DNA of 64,000 nucleotides from Cymbomonas tetramitiformis (lineage: Eukaryota; Chlorophyta; Pyramimonadophyceae; Pyramimonadales; Pyramimonadaceae): the NCBI GenBank assembly GCA_001247695.2, contig LGRX02029125.1:1-64000 (forward strand), in the 5' to 3' direction. The translations under genes and the position numbers were made by a program. Shown here piece after piece: positions 19,044 through 29,336 of this stretch (positions within the stretch are counted from its first letter, which is position 1; each line of letters begins with the position of its first letter). Under the pieces are notes generated by a model. It saw nothing but the letters and a program-made list of their open reading frames with translations. It had not been told where the DNA came from and searched no databases.

Positions 19044-19133
19044 TACATGTGACATATAATCTATTCCCCAAAAACAGATCGAAAATTCTATTCCCCATTC
19101 TGGAGCAATCTATTCCTCGATAACCTTTTTTCC
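19044..19133. repeat. MULE right terminal inverted repeat
   Basis: Inverted partner of 4181-4268, ending TTTTTTCC at 19133 before the CTATATATG duplication (19134-19142). Confidence 0.75.
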
Positions 19134-19142
19134 CTATATATG

Positions 19143-19372
19143 TGCTGAAATTCAGCCTATGTATGAGCCTACATATGAGCTGAAATTCAGCCTATATATG
19201 AGCTTAAATTCAGTCTACATATGAGCTGAAACTCAGTCTATATATGAGCTGAAATTCAGTCTATATATGAGCTGAAATTCAGTCTATATATGAGCTGAAA
19301 TTCAGCCTATAGATGAGCTGAAATTCAGCCTATATATGAGCTGAAATTCAGCCTATAGATGAGCTGAAATTC
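19143..19372. repeat. 23-bp tandem array, right part
   Basis: About nine units of AGCTGAAATTCAGCCTATATATG in the same orientation as the left part at 4008-4180, so it is one array split by the MULE. The core AGCTGAAAWTCAGC also builds the array in the autonomous hAT at 27270-27490. Confidence 0.85.
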
Positions 19373-19489
19373 ATAATGTAGCCAATCCACAATGTAGACA
19401 CGGTAGATAGAAATGCAAACCCAAACCCAGAAATGTCAAATATAACCCCCTCTGGTGCAGTGTCCGACGAGGCGCCAAAAAATGTTCGT

Positions 19490-19680
19490 ATCCAAGGGAT
19501 CCAGCGAAAGGCAGGATACGGTTACGTCGTAGCCCGCCGAAGGCGGGCTTCGGCCCGAACCGTATCCGTAGGGATCCCGCCGAAGGCGGGCTTCGGCCCG
19601 AACCGTATCCGTAGGGATCCCGCCGAAGGCGGGATCCAGCTACGACGTAACCCGCCGAAGGCGGGCTACGTCGAAGACGG
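19490..19680. repeat. GC-rich palindromic subterminal repeats of hAT
   Basis: Tandem copies of units with GCCCGCCGAAGGCGGGC and GGGATCCCGCCGAAGGCGGGATCC palindromes separated by 'ttcggcccgaaccgtatccgta'. Equivalent blocks lie at 1-190 and 1030-1250 in the opposite orientation. Confidence 0.8.
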
Positions 19681-19702
19681 TCCGGCTCCGTTGTTGACAC
19701 TG

Positions 19703-20027
19703 AGTAAGATGCAGAGAGCAGCGAGGGCGGCGGGCAGCCCAGGCGGGTCAGCTGTTTCCCCAGCTGATATCGAACCCGTGTGATGAACTGGAGCTGTTGG
19801 AGACCTTAGAGTGTGGCAGTGAGCATCCCCTACCTTGGGAGCACCGTGAGACTCTGGAGGGTGGGACACTGGCCTTGGTCACGGAGTTGTCAGCAAATCA
19901 AGTGGCTACTATCCCGAGGTTGGGTCCTCTCACAAGGACCGAAGTAAAATGCGGCTCTTGCACGGATATTTACCTTACGACGATGTTACCCGCACATTTT
20001 TACATCATTTATGAGTCAAACCAATAG
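19703..20027 (+). pseudogene. 3' continuation of the chromodomain gene
   Basis: Starting in the second hAT target duplication (AGTAAGAT at 19703-19710), the frame that left the chromodomain at 3180 stays open through 'LISNPCDELELLE' and 'EHRETLEGGTLALV' to a stop at 20027. The tail is acidic and not recognisable. It shows that the hAT landed inside a coding frame. Confidence 0.5.
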
Positions 20028-20879
20028 TTGAACATGTCGGATGGATTGGTTGCTCGATATCGGTCGTCATTAGACACGTGTGCTTTAGGTGTATAATTTA
20101 ATTCAAAATTAATTCAAAAACCCGGTCCTCTCACAAGGACCGGACTCCCCAACACCCTTTGGACCCACTAGATGGCCTCTGGAGGGCATATATTCTTGCA
20201 CACTTCGACTTTGGGACTTAATGTTGATGTGTGAACCGCACAAGCCCTTGGTTTTGCACTTTGCCATTTTGAGGGCACGTCACATAAGGCACCACCCTCA
20301 AAATATTAGAGACGGCGGTATTTGTGCGTGATTTATTTTGATATGTGATAGGGTGGAGCTATGAACCAATGCCACAAAAATGATCGGATTGCCATGGATA
20401 CACTTTCTAAAAGATTTCATATGTATATACATTCAGTTGGGAAGCGGTAGCCATGTGCTATAAACCATACATGTGTGTTTGTGGACTACCTTTGAATTGT
20501 AAGTAAGAAGGCAAACATCATCAAAATAACGAAAATTTACCCTTTTACAAGTGTAGGGTAGATGTTTAGCCGTAAATTACAACCAGTAGGGGTATGCCAC
20601 CACTCTCAAACACTAACCCATTATTGGCGGTAATGTTTGGGCTCAATTTGATGACTTATTGGGGTTGGCTGACGATGTTATCCGTCTTTTAAAAAATCAC
20701 GAGTGAGTGTCATGCTTTTTTCCCTCCTTGTGAAATTTGAAACCTGAAAAGTGAAGGAGGGTCCATGCAAATGCGACTAGTATAGACACGCCACATGGAA
20801 TTTCAGCCAATGGGGCATTAGGCGACTCAGTTTAGGTCACAATAAGACTGCCATATGGAGGGTAGCGTGTCTTGAATGC
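20028..20879. other. no gene seen; hairpin 18-mers
   Basis: Non-coding DNA. It contains GGTCCTCTCACAAGGACC at 20122-20139, and another copy lies just upstream at 19923-19940. Two more copies lie beyond the retrotransposon at 41025-41042 (inverted) and 41053-41070. The retrotransposon is inserted within the unit these repeats enclose. Confidence 0.55.
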
Positions 20880-20883
20880 AATA

Positions 20884-21107
20884 TGTCGCGAACTTATGCA
20901 CGAAGCGTCCACACAAAGCACAACCCTCTAGCCCTACTACTAGACAGTCTTACTTATTGTCAGTGCCTATACAACACTAGCTCGACTTTGCATATGTTTC
21001 CTTATATGACTGCACAGTTATCTTGCTACTGTAACTATACAAAATCTCAAAATTTTTGATATCTCTTTATCTCTTCTCACCACTTGTGCAAGCTCTTTTT
21101 CTCAACA
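20884..21107 (-). repeat. split direct repeat B2 (224 bp)
   Basis: Identical by eye to B1 at 21492-21715. The outer base abuts the AATA target duplication. Confidence 0.9.
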
Positions 21108-21115
21108 TGAAAAAC

Positions 21116-21489
21116 TGTGAATTACAGTTCTGACGCAGTCGCACAAGGACAAGTCCACAAATGTATATCTTTACAAGCAGAAGAATACTGTATCTTACTA
21201 ATTATCTCATAACACTGCTGTTTTCGCGGTCTTAAGCGAGTCCTGGCTATTCTCGGAATCACTGTTACGAAGGCAAAACAAAAATGAGCGTCTGGCTCAC
21301 CCTGCTACGCCGCCCCACTTATTCTCGCTATCTCCAAACAAGTGTAACACCCATCCGTATTTCCGTATCTCGTCACTGTCATAACTCCTCGCGCGTATCG
21401 TACTGCGCGTGTCATACGTTCGTCACAGAGACTGCTACAGCAAGTGTCACAACCCGGCTGAGGTACACGATAAGCCGTGGTTTGTGACA
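21116..21489 (-). repeat. split direct repeat A2 (374 bp)
   Basis: Nearly identical to A1 at 40617-40990, with only a few substitutions (for example AATTCACA versus AATTAACA at one end). It lies between B1 and B2. Confidence 0.9.
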
Positions 21490-21491
21490 GC

Positions 21492-21715
21492 TGTCGCGAA
21501 CTTATGCACGAAGCGTCCACACAAAGCACAACCCTCTAGCCCTACTACTAGACAGTCTTACTTATTGTCAGTGCCTATACAACACTAGCTCGACTTTGCA
21601 TATGTTTCCTTATATGACTGCACAGTTATCTTGCTACTGTAACTATACAAAATCTCAAAATTTTTGATATCTCTTTATCTCTTCTCACCACTTGTGCAAG
21701 CTCTTTTTCTCAACA
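21492..21715 (-). repeat. split direct repeat B1 (224 bp) next to purine tract
   Basis: On the minus strand it starts TGTTGAGAAAAAG immediately after CAGATGGGGGA (21716-21726), a good polypurine tract. This indicates plus-strand DNA priming at this point. Confidence 0.85.
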
Positions 21716-21750
21716 TCCCCCATCTGTAGCTGCCACTGGTAGCACAGACA

Positions 21751-22989
21751 TTAGACAAGAGCTTGCTCAGCATCTTCTGTCGTAACGCCATCCATTGCGA
21801 ACTTGCCCATGCTGAAGGTAAACATACCCACTCCAGAAGCCTCTCCTCCTCGCAACATCCTGGCTCTTGTCAAAGGGTTGCGAAACACCATGACCCACAT
21901 GCATCTTCTGCCAATAGGTCCATGCTCTAAATGTCCAATCACATGTAAACGTCCAGCGTGACACAGCTTACGAAAGTATTGTGCCCTGCTTTCTGTCATA
22001 TCTGTCATGTAGTGCGATGGCACATGAATACAAGCCACCACTCGGCTGGCCAGTACTGCCAACGGCAACGCAATATCCAGCACTGCGAACCAGGGTGAAG
22101 TTACCACTGCGTCACACACCCCATACTTCTCCTTCCAGGCTCGATAATTGCCCGGTTGTAAAGCATTAAGGGCTTCGTGCCACTTCAACTGCGGATTCCA
22201 ATCATTATTCATAACCTTCAGATGAGGCCACTCCAGTGACATAACCTTGCCAATGACACCTGTGCCAGCCCAAGGATCCCATACCTGTGTGATCTTCTCC
22301 CAAGTCACCTCGTGCGCCAAACGTCTGACCTCCTGAGGAACTGTCATCACCAACTCTAAGCCCCAATCCAGTTGACTGGCAATCTTCACCTGAGCTCTGC
22401 TCAGTTGTGTGACATCTCCTCTCTTCTGCACTTCCTCGGGGCTCATGGCCTGCACCGTGGACGTCTTGCGGAGACTTCTCGCGCGAGTGTGCTGCTCTGC
22501 ACACTTCCTGCTCAAGATGGTACGATGGCCCTCATGCCAGAATCCTGGCATCACTTCTGTGATCACTCTGCTGAGCTCCTCCTGGTTTCCCCAGGCCACT
22601 CTGTCAGGAAGATCCCCCATGCTCCCTTCTTTTCTGAGCATCTGCCGCGAGGTCAGCGCCTGCCATGGGTCTTCACGTCCCGGCCTCACTGCACGATGCG
22701 GACCCACGTCTGCAGGCAACAATACCACATCTGATCCCAGCTTCTCTCTCAACTGCAGCTCCATGGCCGCCATCTTGTCAACGATTGACGCGCTCACCTC
22801 GGCGGCAGCTGCCACCACAGTCCCACCTAAGCACTTGGGACATTGCCAGTCCCCTTCAGGTACTCCATCCAGCGCCGGATTCAGACACCACGTGTGATAA
22901 CCACGGTTACAGGTGTCACACAGCAACATGGCTGCCTCCCCATCTGTCCGCATACACACCTCACACGCGAGATGCTTGCTGGGAATGGC
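21751..22989 (-). CDS. C-terminal part of Pol: PHD finger plus methyltransferase-like domain
   Basis: About 411 residues that originally continued the integrase frame. Removing the hAT and one target copy joins 'DQYDCSAAIP' to 'SKHLACEVC' in frame. The PHD finger is complete ([24 protein letters not shown]). After a linker of about 180 residues a Rossmann-type methyltransferase core follows: glycine loop '[15 protein letters not shown]', acidic/Asn-Asp motif 'VMNNDWNP', and '[20 protein letters not shown]'. The SPWF motif stands where N6-adenine/N4-cytosine enzymes have (D/N/S)PP(Y/F/W), so the chemistry is uncertain. The ATG-containing frame reaching 23046 includes hAT end sequence and is an artefact of the insertion. 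As it stands this domain has lost its connection to Pol. Confidence 0.65.
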   Translation of the reverse strand, partial: AIPSKHLACEVCMRTDGEAAMLLCDTCNRGYHTWCLNPALDGVPEGDWQCPKCLGGTVVAAAAEVSASIVDKMAAMELQLREKLGSDVVLLPADVGPHRAVRPGREDPWQALTSRQMLRKEGSMGDLPDRVAWGNQEELSRVITEVMPGFWHEGHRTILSRKCAEQHTRARSLRKTSTVQAMSPEEVQKRGDVTQLSRAQVKIASQLDWGLELVMTVPQEVRRLAHEVTWEKITQVWDPWAGTGVIGKVMSLEWPHLKVMNNDWNPQLKWHEALNALQPGNYRAWKEKYGVCDAVVTSPWFAVLDIALPLAVLASRVVACIHVPSHYMTDMTESRAQYFRKLCHAGRLHVIGHLEHGPIGRRCMWVMVFRNPLTRARMLRGGEASGVGMFTFSMGKFAMDGVTTEDAEQALV

Positions 22990-23649
22990 CAGTGCCGACA
23001 ACGGTTCCGGTTCCACCGTTGAACCGAGTGCCTTGAACCGTACCAAGCATCGGCACCGTCACCGACGGTGCTGCGCGACTCAATGGCACCGAAACCTTAC
23101 CGTCACCGTCGATCAAGATTCTTGTTGGGCACCGCTCGGAACCGTCACTGGCGGTGACGGCGACACCCTCTGCACCGTCACCGTCACGATCGTCAGCTCG
23201 TTGGCACCGATATCACCGAACCGAACGAACTGTTGCAGTGGCAGGTGTCACCAATCACCAGAGCCTCTGGCTGTCACCATATCATCGCATCTGAATTTAT
23301 ATCTGAATTCCATTCCAAAATTCTGGACACGACGACACGACATGACGCGAGAGACGTGCGCAGTCGAATGCATCCAACAATCTAGAATCGATTTGCCTTA
23401 CTTTCGAAGTGACTTGCACGTGGTCTCTGCAATATATGATGAATGTTTATTTTACTTGCTGTCGCGTTTTTACGGTGCCACCTTGCAATTCCGCCTCCAT
23501 GATGAATGCGTACAGCGTGGCTGCGCCGACACTGCGTGGCACGCGCTATTGTTGTGTGCAAACTGCAAAGGTAATAAACCTGTGCGCACCTCATACTCAT
23601 TTGCACTCCAGAAACCTTCGAGAAAGTGATTGCTCACGAAAAAGCAAGC

Positions 23650-26600
23650 ATGGATAGAGTAACTTTTGTAGATCACTTTATCAAGTTTTATCCTGGGAAG
23701 GAGCAAGTGGACATGAGCGTCGAGGTCTCGGTTCCAGGAACGTGGTTTAACAACATGTCTGCTGAAGAGAAGCGTAAGCATTTCACCGCTGTAGCCGTAG
23801 AGTTTGATCCTTTGAGGGTGTTCGGGCATGGCAGCGCGGGAAAGAAAGCTCCCGCCATACGCTTCCAAGTCATCGAGGATGTCGAAGAGGACCCAGATCA
23901 CCCTGGGTATTGGATGAAGCTAGATACCTGGAACAGATATCGGCATGACACGTACAAAGAGGCCCGAGCTGCTGAAGCCAAATTCATTCCACCAGACAGG
24001 AGTTTAGCGTTGGTGGTTGCTCCAGACGAGGAGGGTGAGGTTACGGATAAAAGTCGTGCGCTCGTCTACCAGTACGTTCGTCCTTCTGCTACTATCGATT
24101 CTTCCGCCCTTTCCTTCCTTTCGTTCGTTTCCCCTCCTGTTTTCGTCCCACACAGTTGTTTTTGACAAACCATGTGTGCATTTCTTTCGTTCGGGGACTT
24201 TTACAGACTATTCGACTTTGTCTCCTCTGGCGAGCATACAGTCACGTCTGGAAAAAGCGCTGGAAAGAAGCTGAAGATGACGCTGCACAAGTGCAAGATT
24301 CCAGGCTGCACGAAGCTGCATTCAACCTTCAAAGTGGTTAGCGGCTCTACGGGTGCTCTATTTCGGCATCTGAAGGATGATCACCCTGAGAAGTGGGTAG
24401 AAGTTCGACAGGCTTCTCCGCACAGTAAGCTTCAGGTTACGGAGGACGGCAGCCTCGTCACCATTTTTTCTTTTGAGGATGCTTTCGAGCATCACGTGCG
24501 GTATGTTCTCTGGTTGGTCCTAGACCTTGAGCACTTCGAGAAGAGCAAAAGCAAGGCGATGCGTGTCTGGATCGCTGGCCTTCAGAAGCAGTATCGACCT
24601 CCCTGCCGGCGGACGTGCGTCCGCTTGACACTCGTCATTGCTGAGCTCGTGCTCGAATTATTGCACGCGCTTTTGAAGCGGAATCAATCCGAGCTTGGTA
24701 GCCCTCACATGGGGGGACAGACTGATTTGTGGTCCACACGGAACGCGGAGGAGGCCTTCGCTGCCATCCGAGTCTCTCTTGTGGCTCTCCTCGGTGGCAA
24801 GTTGGTAGACATGTGTCCGCTGCTCGCTTTCACCGCGTTCCCCGAGAATCGGCATACAGGCCCAGCTCTTGGGCGGTTCTTCGTATTCGAAATGAAGAAT
24901 GCAGGTCAGTCAAAGAAGAGTATCGCCTTGCTCACGCAGGACGGCGCATCCAACAACAAGAAAGCTGCGGAGCTTGAGTCCATTCCCAACCGCGTGTGCT
25001 CCAACCATGACCTGGCTAGGGCGATTCTAATTGGTTTAGGAATGGGCGGTGAGAAGCACAACTCGAAGAACCCCGTTTTGAGAACTTTTCTCTCAAAGTT
25101 GTCGACTATGGTATCGAGTTTCACCTCGTCGATCATCACGAATAAAAGGCTAGAGCAGTCTCAACTTGCTCGTGGTGTTTCCAAGCATCGCTTGCAACGG
25201 CCTGCTCGCAAGCACGCTGTTCGTTGGAGCGGTTGGCTTAGGGTCAGCAGAAAGAACCGGATCCTTGAGAAGGACATCAAGGTGTCGCTTACCGGTGAAA
25301 CTGATGGTGTGTGCGGAGAGGAAGCAGCACAAGTGGAGTCTACCGATGTTGAGATGCTGATTGAAGCGGTCGACATGGAGGAGGGCGGTGTTCCGGACAC
25401 TGGGTTGGCCGAGACTGCTATCGACGACGGTGATGACGTTGACCAGGTCGAAGCCAACTATCGAGCTGGAAAGGAATTCCCGCTGGCTCATCGGTGCATC
25501 AGCTTGCCGGAGTGGACTTTGAACTCTCAGCTTGAGAGTGTTTTGACCGTGCCGCATGAGGTGTCTGTTGACCTCCAGAGGAACAGTTGTGGACTGGACG
25601 ATGCCTTCGTGAACATGAAAGCGCTCTCGGACACTTTGTCCTCGAAGTACGTGGAGGTCGTGAGCGGTGCAGGTGAAGAGGAGAGGTGGGAGCAGAAGTT
25701 GGCTGCAACACTGCCCAAGGAGTTGAGATTGTTTCGGACCCTGGCAAATGAAGAGGTGCGTGTTTTCTTGTTTGTACTGTACGCCTTCCCAGTGATCGCT
25801 TAAGTGGCGAAGTGTGCACAATAGTGATGATGTGTGGCGAGAGAGGCGCTCCAGGGTGGCGCTGCCTCGCAGGCGCTCCGGGGCTCTATCTAGTTTCCTA
25901 TATTTGCTTTGTGACGTGTGCTTACTTCTCGAGTCTTTCGTTGGGGTGTGTGTCGCATGTCCAAGATAACAAAACGATGTTTGCGTTTGGACAAGCACAC
26001 GTTACTGGCGCTGAAGATGAACCCGTCCATCAACACCGCACTTGAAGGACCTATTTTTCAGGGCAGGAGCGCATGGTTTGATATTATGGAGTCCGAGTAC
26101 AAGCAGAAGCTGCATGTGAGAGGGGCACATTTGCTCTCTGGAGTTGTCACAGTTGCGGGCGGGACTGCGAAGGGCAAGGAAGTGACAACTTCTACAGCCG
26201 CAGCTACAGCGTCAGCCTCTGCAGTATCGGCTGCCTCTGCAGCGGCGGCTGCCCCGGCTGCCTCGAATGCCCCTGGGGCCTCGGCTGCTTCGGCTGCCTC
26301 CGCGGTGTCTAAAGGTGAACCCAACAAGCGACGCAGAACGACTATGGCTGACTTAGCTGCAATTTACAGCCAAGATGTTGTTGAAGTTGCCGAGGAAAAG
26401 GACCATCTGGAGGCTGTAATTGAGAATGAGATTCAACTGTTCGCCTCGGCTTGCAAGGCAGCGAAGGCAGATCCTGTGTACCGAGACACAACCGGCAAGT
26501 TCTTGCTGCTGAAGTTCTATGATGCCCACCGTGACACACTGAAGATTCACACTGCTGTTTGGAGAGGTGACGTTGCCAGCAAGAAGTGCTCCTCCGCGAA

Positions 26601-26829
26601 TGTTGAGTGCACTTTCAGCGGTGCTGGCGTTTTGCTTGCGGACTACCATTCCCACAACATGTCACCGGAACTGTTGCAAGCTTACATGCTTGTGAAGGGT
26701 AACTGGCAATACCCGTGCTTGCGCCCAACAGTTGAGCAGATCAAGGCAAGGTATGACAAGAAATATGGAAAGTGTAAGCCTGACGAGGTAGGATCACCTG
26801 AAAGTGAAAGTAGTGATGAAGATGCTTAA
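23650..26829 (+). CDS. hAT transposase, multi-exon
   Basis: The ATG at 23650 (MDRVTFVDHFIKF) begins a first exon to about 24032 carrying the family block 'VPGTWFNNMSAEEKRKHFTA'. A second exon (about 24260-25755, donor GTGCGT at 25756) has a BED-type finger (CKIPGC ... HLKDDH), 'GGQTDLWSTRNAEEAF' (the hAT DxW region with the first Asp), and 'LLTQDGASNNKKAAE' with 'RVCSNHDLARAI' (second Asp and CxxH region). A third exon (about 25966-26829) has an Ala-rich linker, a KRRR basic motif and the hAT dimerisation segment 'SSANVECTFSGAGVLLADY' (equivalent of the SSAxxER.FS.aG motif, with the Glu present and the Arg replaced by Cys). The protein excises and inserts the element. Splice positions are approximate, and no in-frame stop breaks the domains. 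Confidence 0.75.
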
Positions 26830-27269
26830 ATCTTGATATCCGGATAGTGTGAGTGCTGTTGTCAAGCGCCTGAGTTGTCAAGCGCCTGAAAACGTAGATG
26901 CACAGGCAGGGTACTGTAGTGAAACCGCTAGAGTGAAGTAAGTGTGTAAGTGGCTTTTGTGTGCGTGTAACAAGTGTGTGAATTAATAGTACGTAAGTCT
27001 CGTAGAGTCATAAATACAAGGGCTGCCATTTGGCATGGTAATCCGTATTTGCTTAGTGTTCGTGATAACAAGATTTGTGATAAGCATCACGTTCCAATTG
27101 TCTTGCTTCCCCTTGCCCTTGTTGGCAACGCGGACAAGCAAGGTAAACCAAACCTCAAGTGATGCCTAAGCAAAACCTGTTGTTGTTGTAGTCTCAAAAC
27201 CGGTTTAATTGTCTTGAAACCTGTTATCATATAGGTTTTACAGCTCTGAAATTACTAACACATTTGGTT

Positions 27270-27490
27270 GCATAAGCTGAAAATCGGCCTACGAATAAGC
27301 TGAAAATCTGCTTATGCATAAGCTGAAAATTAACCTACGAATAAGCTGAAAATCAGCTTATGCATAAGCTGAAAATTAACCTACGAATAAGTGAAAATCA
27401 GCTTATGCATTAGTTGGAAAGCAGTTTATGCATAAGCTGACGATCAGCCATAGAAAAAGCTGAAAATCAGCTTATGCATAAGCTGAAAAT
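27270..27490. repeat. ~23-bp palindromic array in hAT
   Basis: About nine units of AGCTGAAAATCAGCTTATGCATA alternating with '...ATTAACCTACGAATA' variants. The core is shared with the array of the older hAT at 4008-4180 and 19143-19372. Confidence 0.85.
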
Positions 27491-27739
27491 CCGTGGGCAA
27501 GCCATTTCCCCGCAGATTTGCCAGAGGTACATTTTACGCCGGAGATTGACACCAACAGTATACACCCACAATTATGCGGGTGCTGCAACCATAATACGCA
27601 TACTGTGTATGCGGGACCCATCTCAAAGGCGAAGTTCGGCGTAGGTTATGCGGGCCGTAAAAAACCCCCGGATAATATGCATTACTAGCTAGTAACCATA
27701 CGGTTTCGATTCTAAAACCGATGCCGTTAGCGCACACCA

Positions 27740-27900
27740 AGCGATGGCACCGCGCAGAACCGACACCGCGAGCGCAAACCGAACGATGGCACCGCGCGGA
27801 ACCGACACCGTGAGCGCAAACCGAGCGATGGCACCGCGCGGAACCGACACCGTGAGCGCAAACCGAGCGATGTCACCGTGTAAAACCGAAACCGGGAGTG
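27740..27900. repeat. ~45-bp tandem subterminal repeats of hAT
   Basis: Three to four copies of a unit containing GATGGCACCGCGCGGAACC and ACCGTGAGCGCAAACCGAGC. Related motifs occur near the left end (about 23050-23230). These are probably transposase binding sites. Confidence 0.75.
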
Positions 27901-28071
27901 CAAATCAATTCAATGGCACCGCTCTGAACCGGAACCGTGAGTACATTTTCAACTAGTGGCACCGGAACCGTAGATGTCCAGAGGGAACTCGGCACCGACT
28001 GGAACCGGTACCACCAGTCTCCAAATTTTTTGGGTACCGTCGGATCCGGTTTGGAACCGTTGTCGACACTG

Positions 28072-29336
28072 GGAATGGCTGCACTGCAGTCGTACTGGTC
28101 TTTCACTTGTAAGTGACATGGCGCAATATTTTGCACTGTGCTCTTCTCCCGCAGCTTCGTGCTGTCCTCCAACACTACCACTCCATCTCTTTGCACCTTG
28201 ACTATCTTCAGGATGGCTGACTTGGTGGCCACCTCCATGCCAGAGCGCGGTTGTTGTCGTATATATACGAAATCGCCTGCCTTGAACTGGTGCGGCTTCG
28301 GCTCGTAACTGCCACTCCTCCTGTGCTCGTACCGTAAAGTGTCGCGGTGCTGAGCGATCTCCAGGTTGCACCCTGCATGTACCATGAGCCTCTTCACGAT
28401 GGCGGCTCGCTGTAACAGATCATCAGCCAGTGTCTTCTCCTCCTGCTTCCCAAAGTCCAACTCGGGTCGAGCACGAAGATCCGGTGGCACCGTGGCTTCC
28501 TGAGCGAACAGCAAGGTGAATGGCGCCACTCCAGTGGACTGCTGCCTAGCTGCGTTGTAGCTGAGTACGAGTGACCAGAGCATCTCATCCCACTCGAAGT
28601 CCAGGCCCTTGTCGAGGGCCATCTTCTTGAAGCAAAACTTGAGGGTGCGTACCACCCGTTCAGTTAAGCCATTGCTCTCTGGGGAACTCGGTGAAGTCAC
28701 TCTCCGGTCAATGAGACACTGCTCGCATAGAGCAGAGAACTCACCTTCAAACTCTGTGCCCCCATCCACCAAACATTCTGCAGGCGCCCCAAACACGGAT
28801 AGGACATGATAGCGAAATGCGTTGGCGATGGTGGCGGCCTCCTTGTCGGGGATTGGAACGCACACGACGAATCGCGTGTAGTGCTCAATCATGACCAAGA
28901 CGCGTTGGTTCCCAGCCTTCGTGATGCGTTTCGTGGGCCACGCTAAATCCAGGGACCAGCGATACATGAAGGACTTGATCTCCAGCGGCGTGAGATTCGC
29001 CTCCTCCCGTGCATAGTGCGTCTTCACCCTCTGGCAAGTCTGGCACTGAGTGACCACTGCTTGCACATCCTGTTTCATGCCTGCCCAGTAATGGCGTTGC
29101 CACAACAGGTTCAATGTCCGCCTGATGCCCCAATGGCCAGTCCTCTCATGGTACTCACGCACCAACTGAATCCTGTCACAGGGCTTGGGCACCAGCAGCT
29201 CCTTACCACTGACGTGACCATGTATAACTCGCCCATGAGCTCGTCCCAACGGTGACGCGCTGCCCTCTTCCTTACCCTGTGATATTCCTCCTTGGGCACC
29301 TCCACTCTTCCTCCTGTCTTGATCCACGCGAGGCAT
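28072..29336 (-). CDS. retrotransposon integrase, truncated by hAT
   Basis: About 420 residues. It has an H2C2 zinc domain ('YHERTGHWGIRRTL', 'CQTCQRVK'), a catalytic core with D in 'WSLDLAWP', D in 'LVDGGTEFEGEF' and E in 'SPESNGLTERVVR', then a C-terminal SH3-like region ('FKAGDFVYIRQQP'). It overlaps the end of the upstream Pol frame. The two are the same reading frame displaced by one base near 29220, without an obvious slippery site, so this looks like a recent indel. Beyond 28072 the apparent frame runs into hAT sequence and ends at 27873. The original product continued into the PHD-methyltransferase. Confidence 0.85.

Larger units (their letters stand above)
4181..19133. mobile_element. 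14.95-kb cargo-carrying Mutator-like element (MULE)
   Basis: Long inverted termini (4181-4268 and 19044-19133) share 'GGAATAGATTRCTCCARAAT' and further segments. They are flanked by the 9-bp direct repeat CTATATATG (4172-4180, 19134-19142), the size expected for MULE target duplications. The array target itself repeats this nonamer, so the duplication alone is weaker evidence than usual. The element encodes its own MULE transposase (16346-18967) next to the right end and at least seven further ORFs, all without visible introns. No other transposase lies within it. The usual size of a MULE is 1-5 kb, so this is exceptionally large. Confidence 0.85.
3181..19702. mobile_element. hAT-superfamily element (1.56 kb before being invaded by a MULE)
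   Basis: It starts CAGTGTCAACAACGGAG at 3181 and ends CGTTGTTGACACTG at 19702, with a perfect 8-bp target duplication AGTAAGAT at 3173-3180 and 19703-19710. CAGTG ends and 8-bp duplications define hAT elements. Its own DNA is 3181-4180 plus 19143-19702. It holds a remnant of the family's first transposase exon (3592-3830), 23-bp palindromic arrays and GC-rich palindromes near the right end (19490-19680). It has no complete transposase, so it was probably mobilised in trans by a relative such as the autonomous copy at 22990-28071. The rest of the interval is the nested MULE. Confidence 0.85.
22990..28071 (+). mobile_element. autonomous hAT transposon, 5.08 kb
   Basis: Terminal inverted repeats CAGTGYCGACAACGGTTCC (22990- and complement ending 28071) are flanked by the perfect 8-bp duplication GGAATGGC (22982-22989, 28072-28079). 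Subterminal 'ggcaccgtcacc / accgacaccgtgagc' repeats occupy both ends, and a 23-bp array lies at 27270-27490. It encodes a hAT transposase with at least two introns. It is inserted between the integrase and PHD parts of the retrotransposon Pol. Confidence 0.92.

Noticed and set aside
4008..19372. The 23-bp arrays as terminal repeats of the MULE
   Set aside because: They run in the same direction on both sides, whereas MULE ends must be inverted. The inner ~88-bp segments are inverted and are flanked by the 9-bp duplication.
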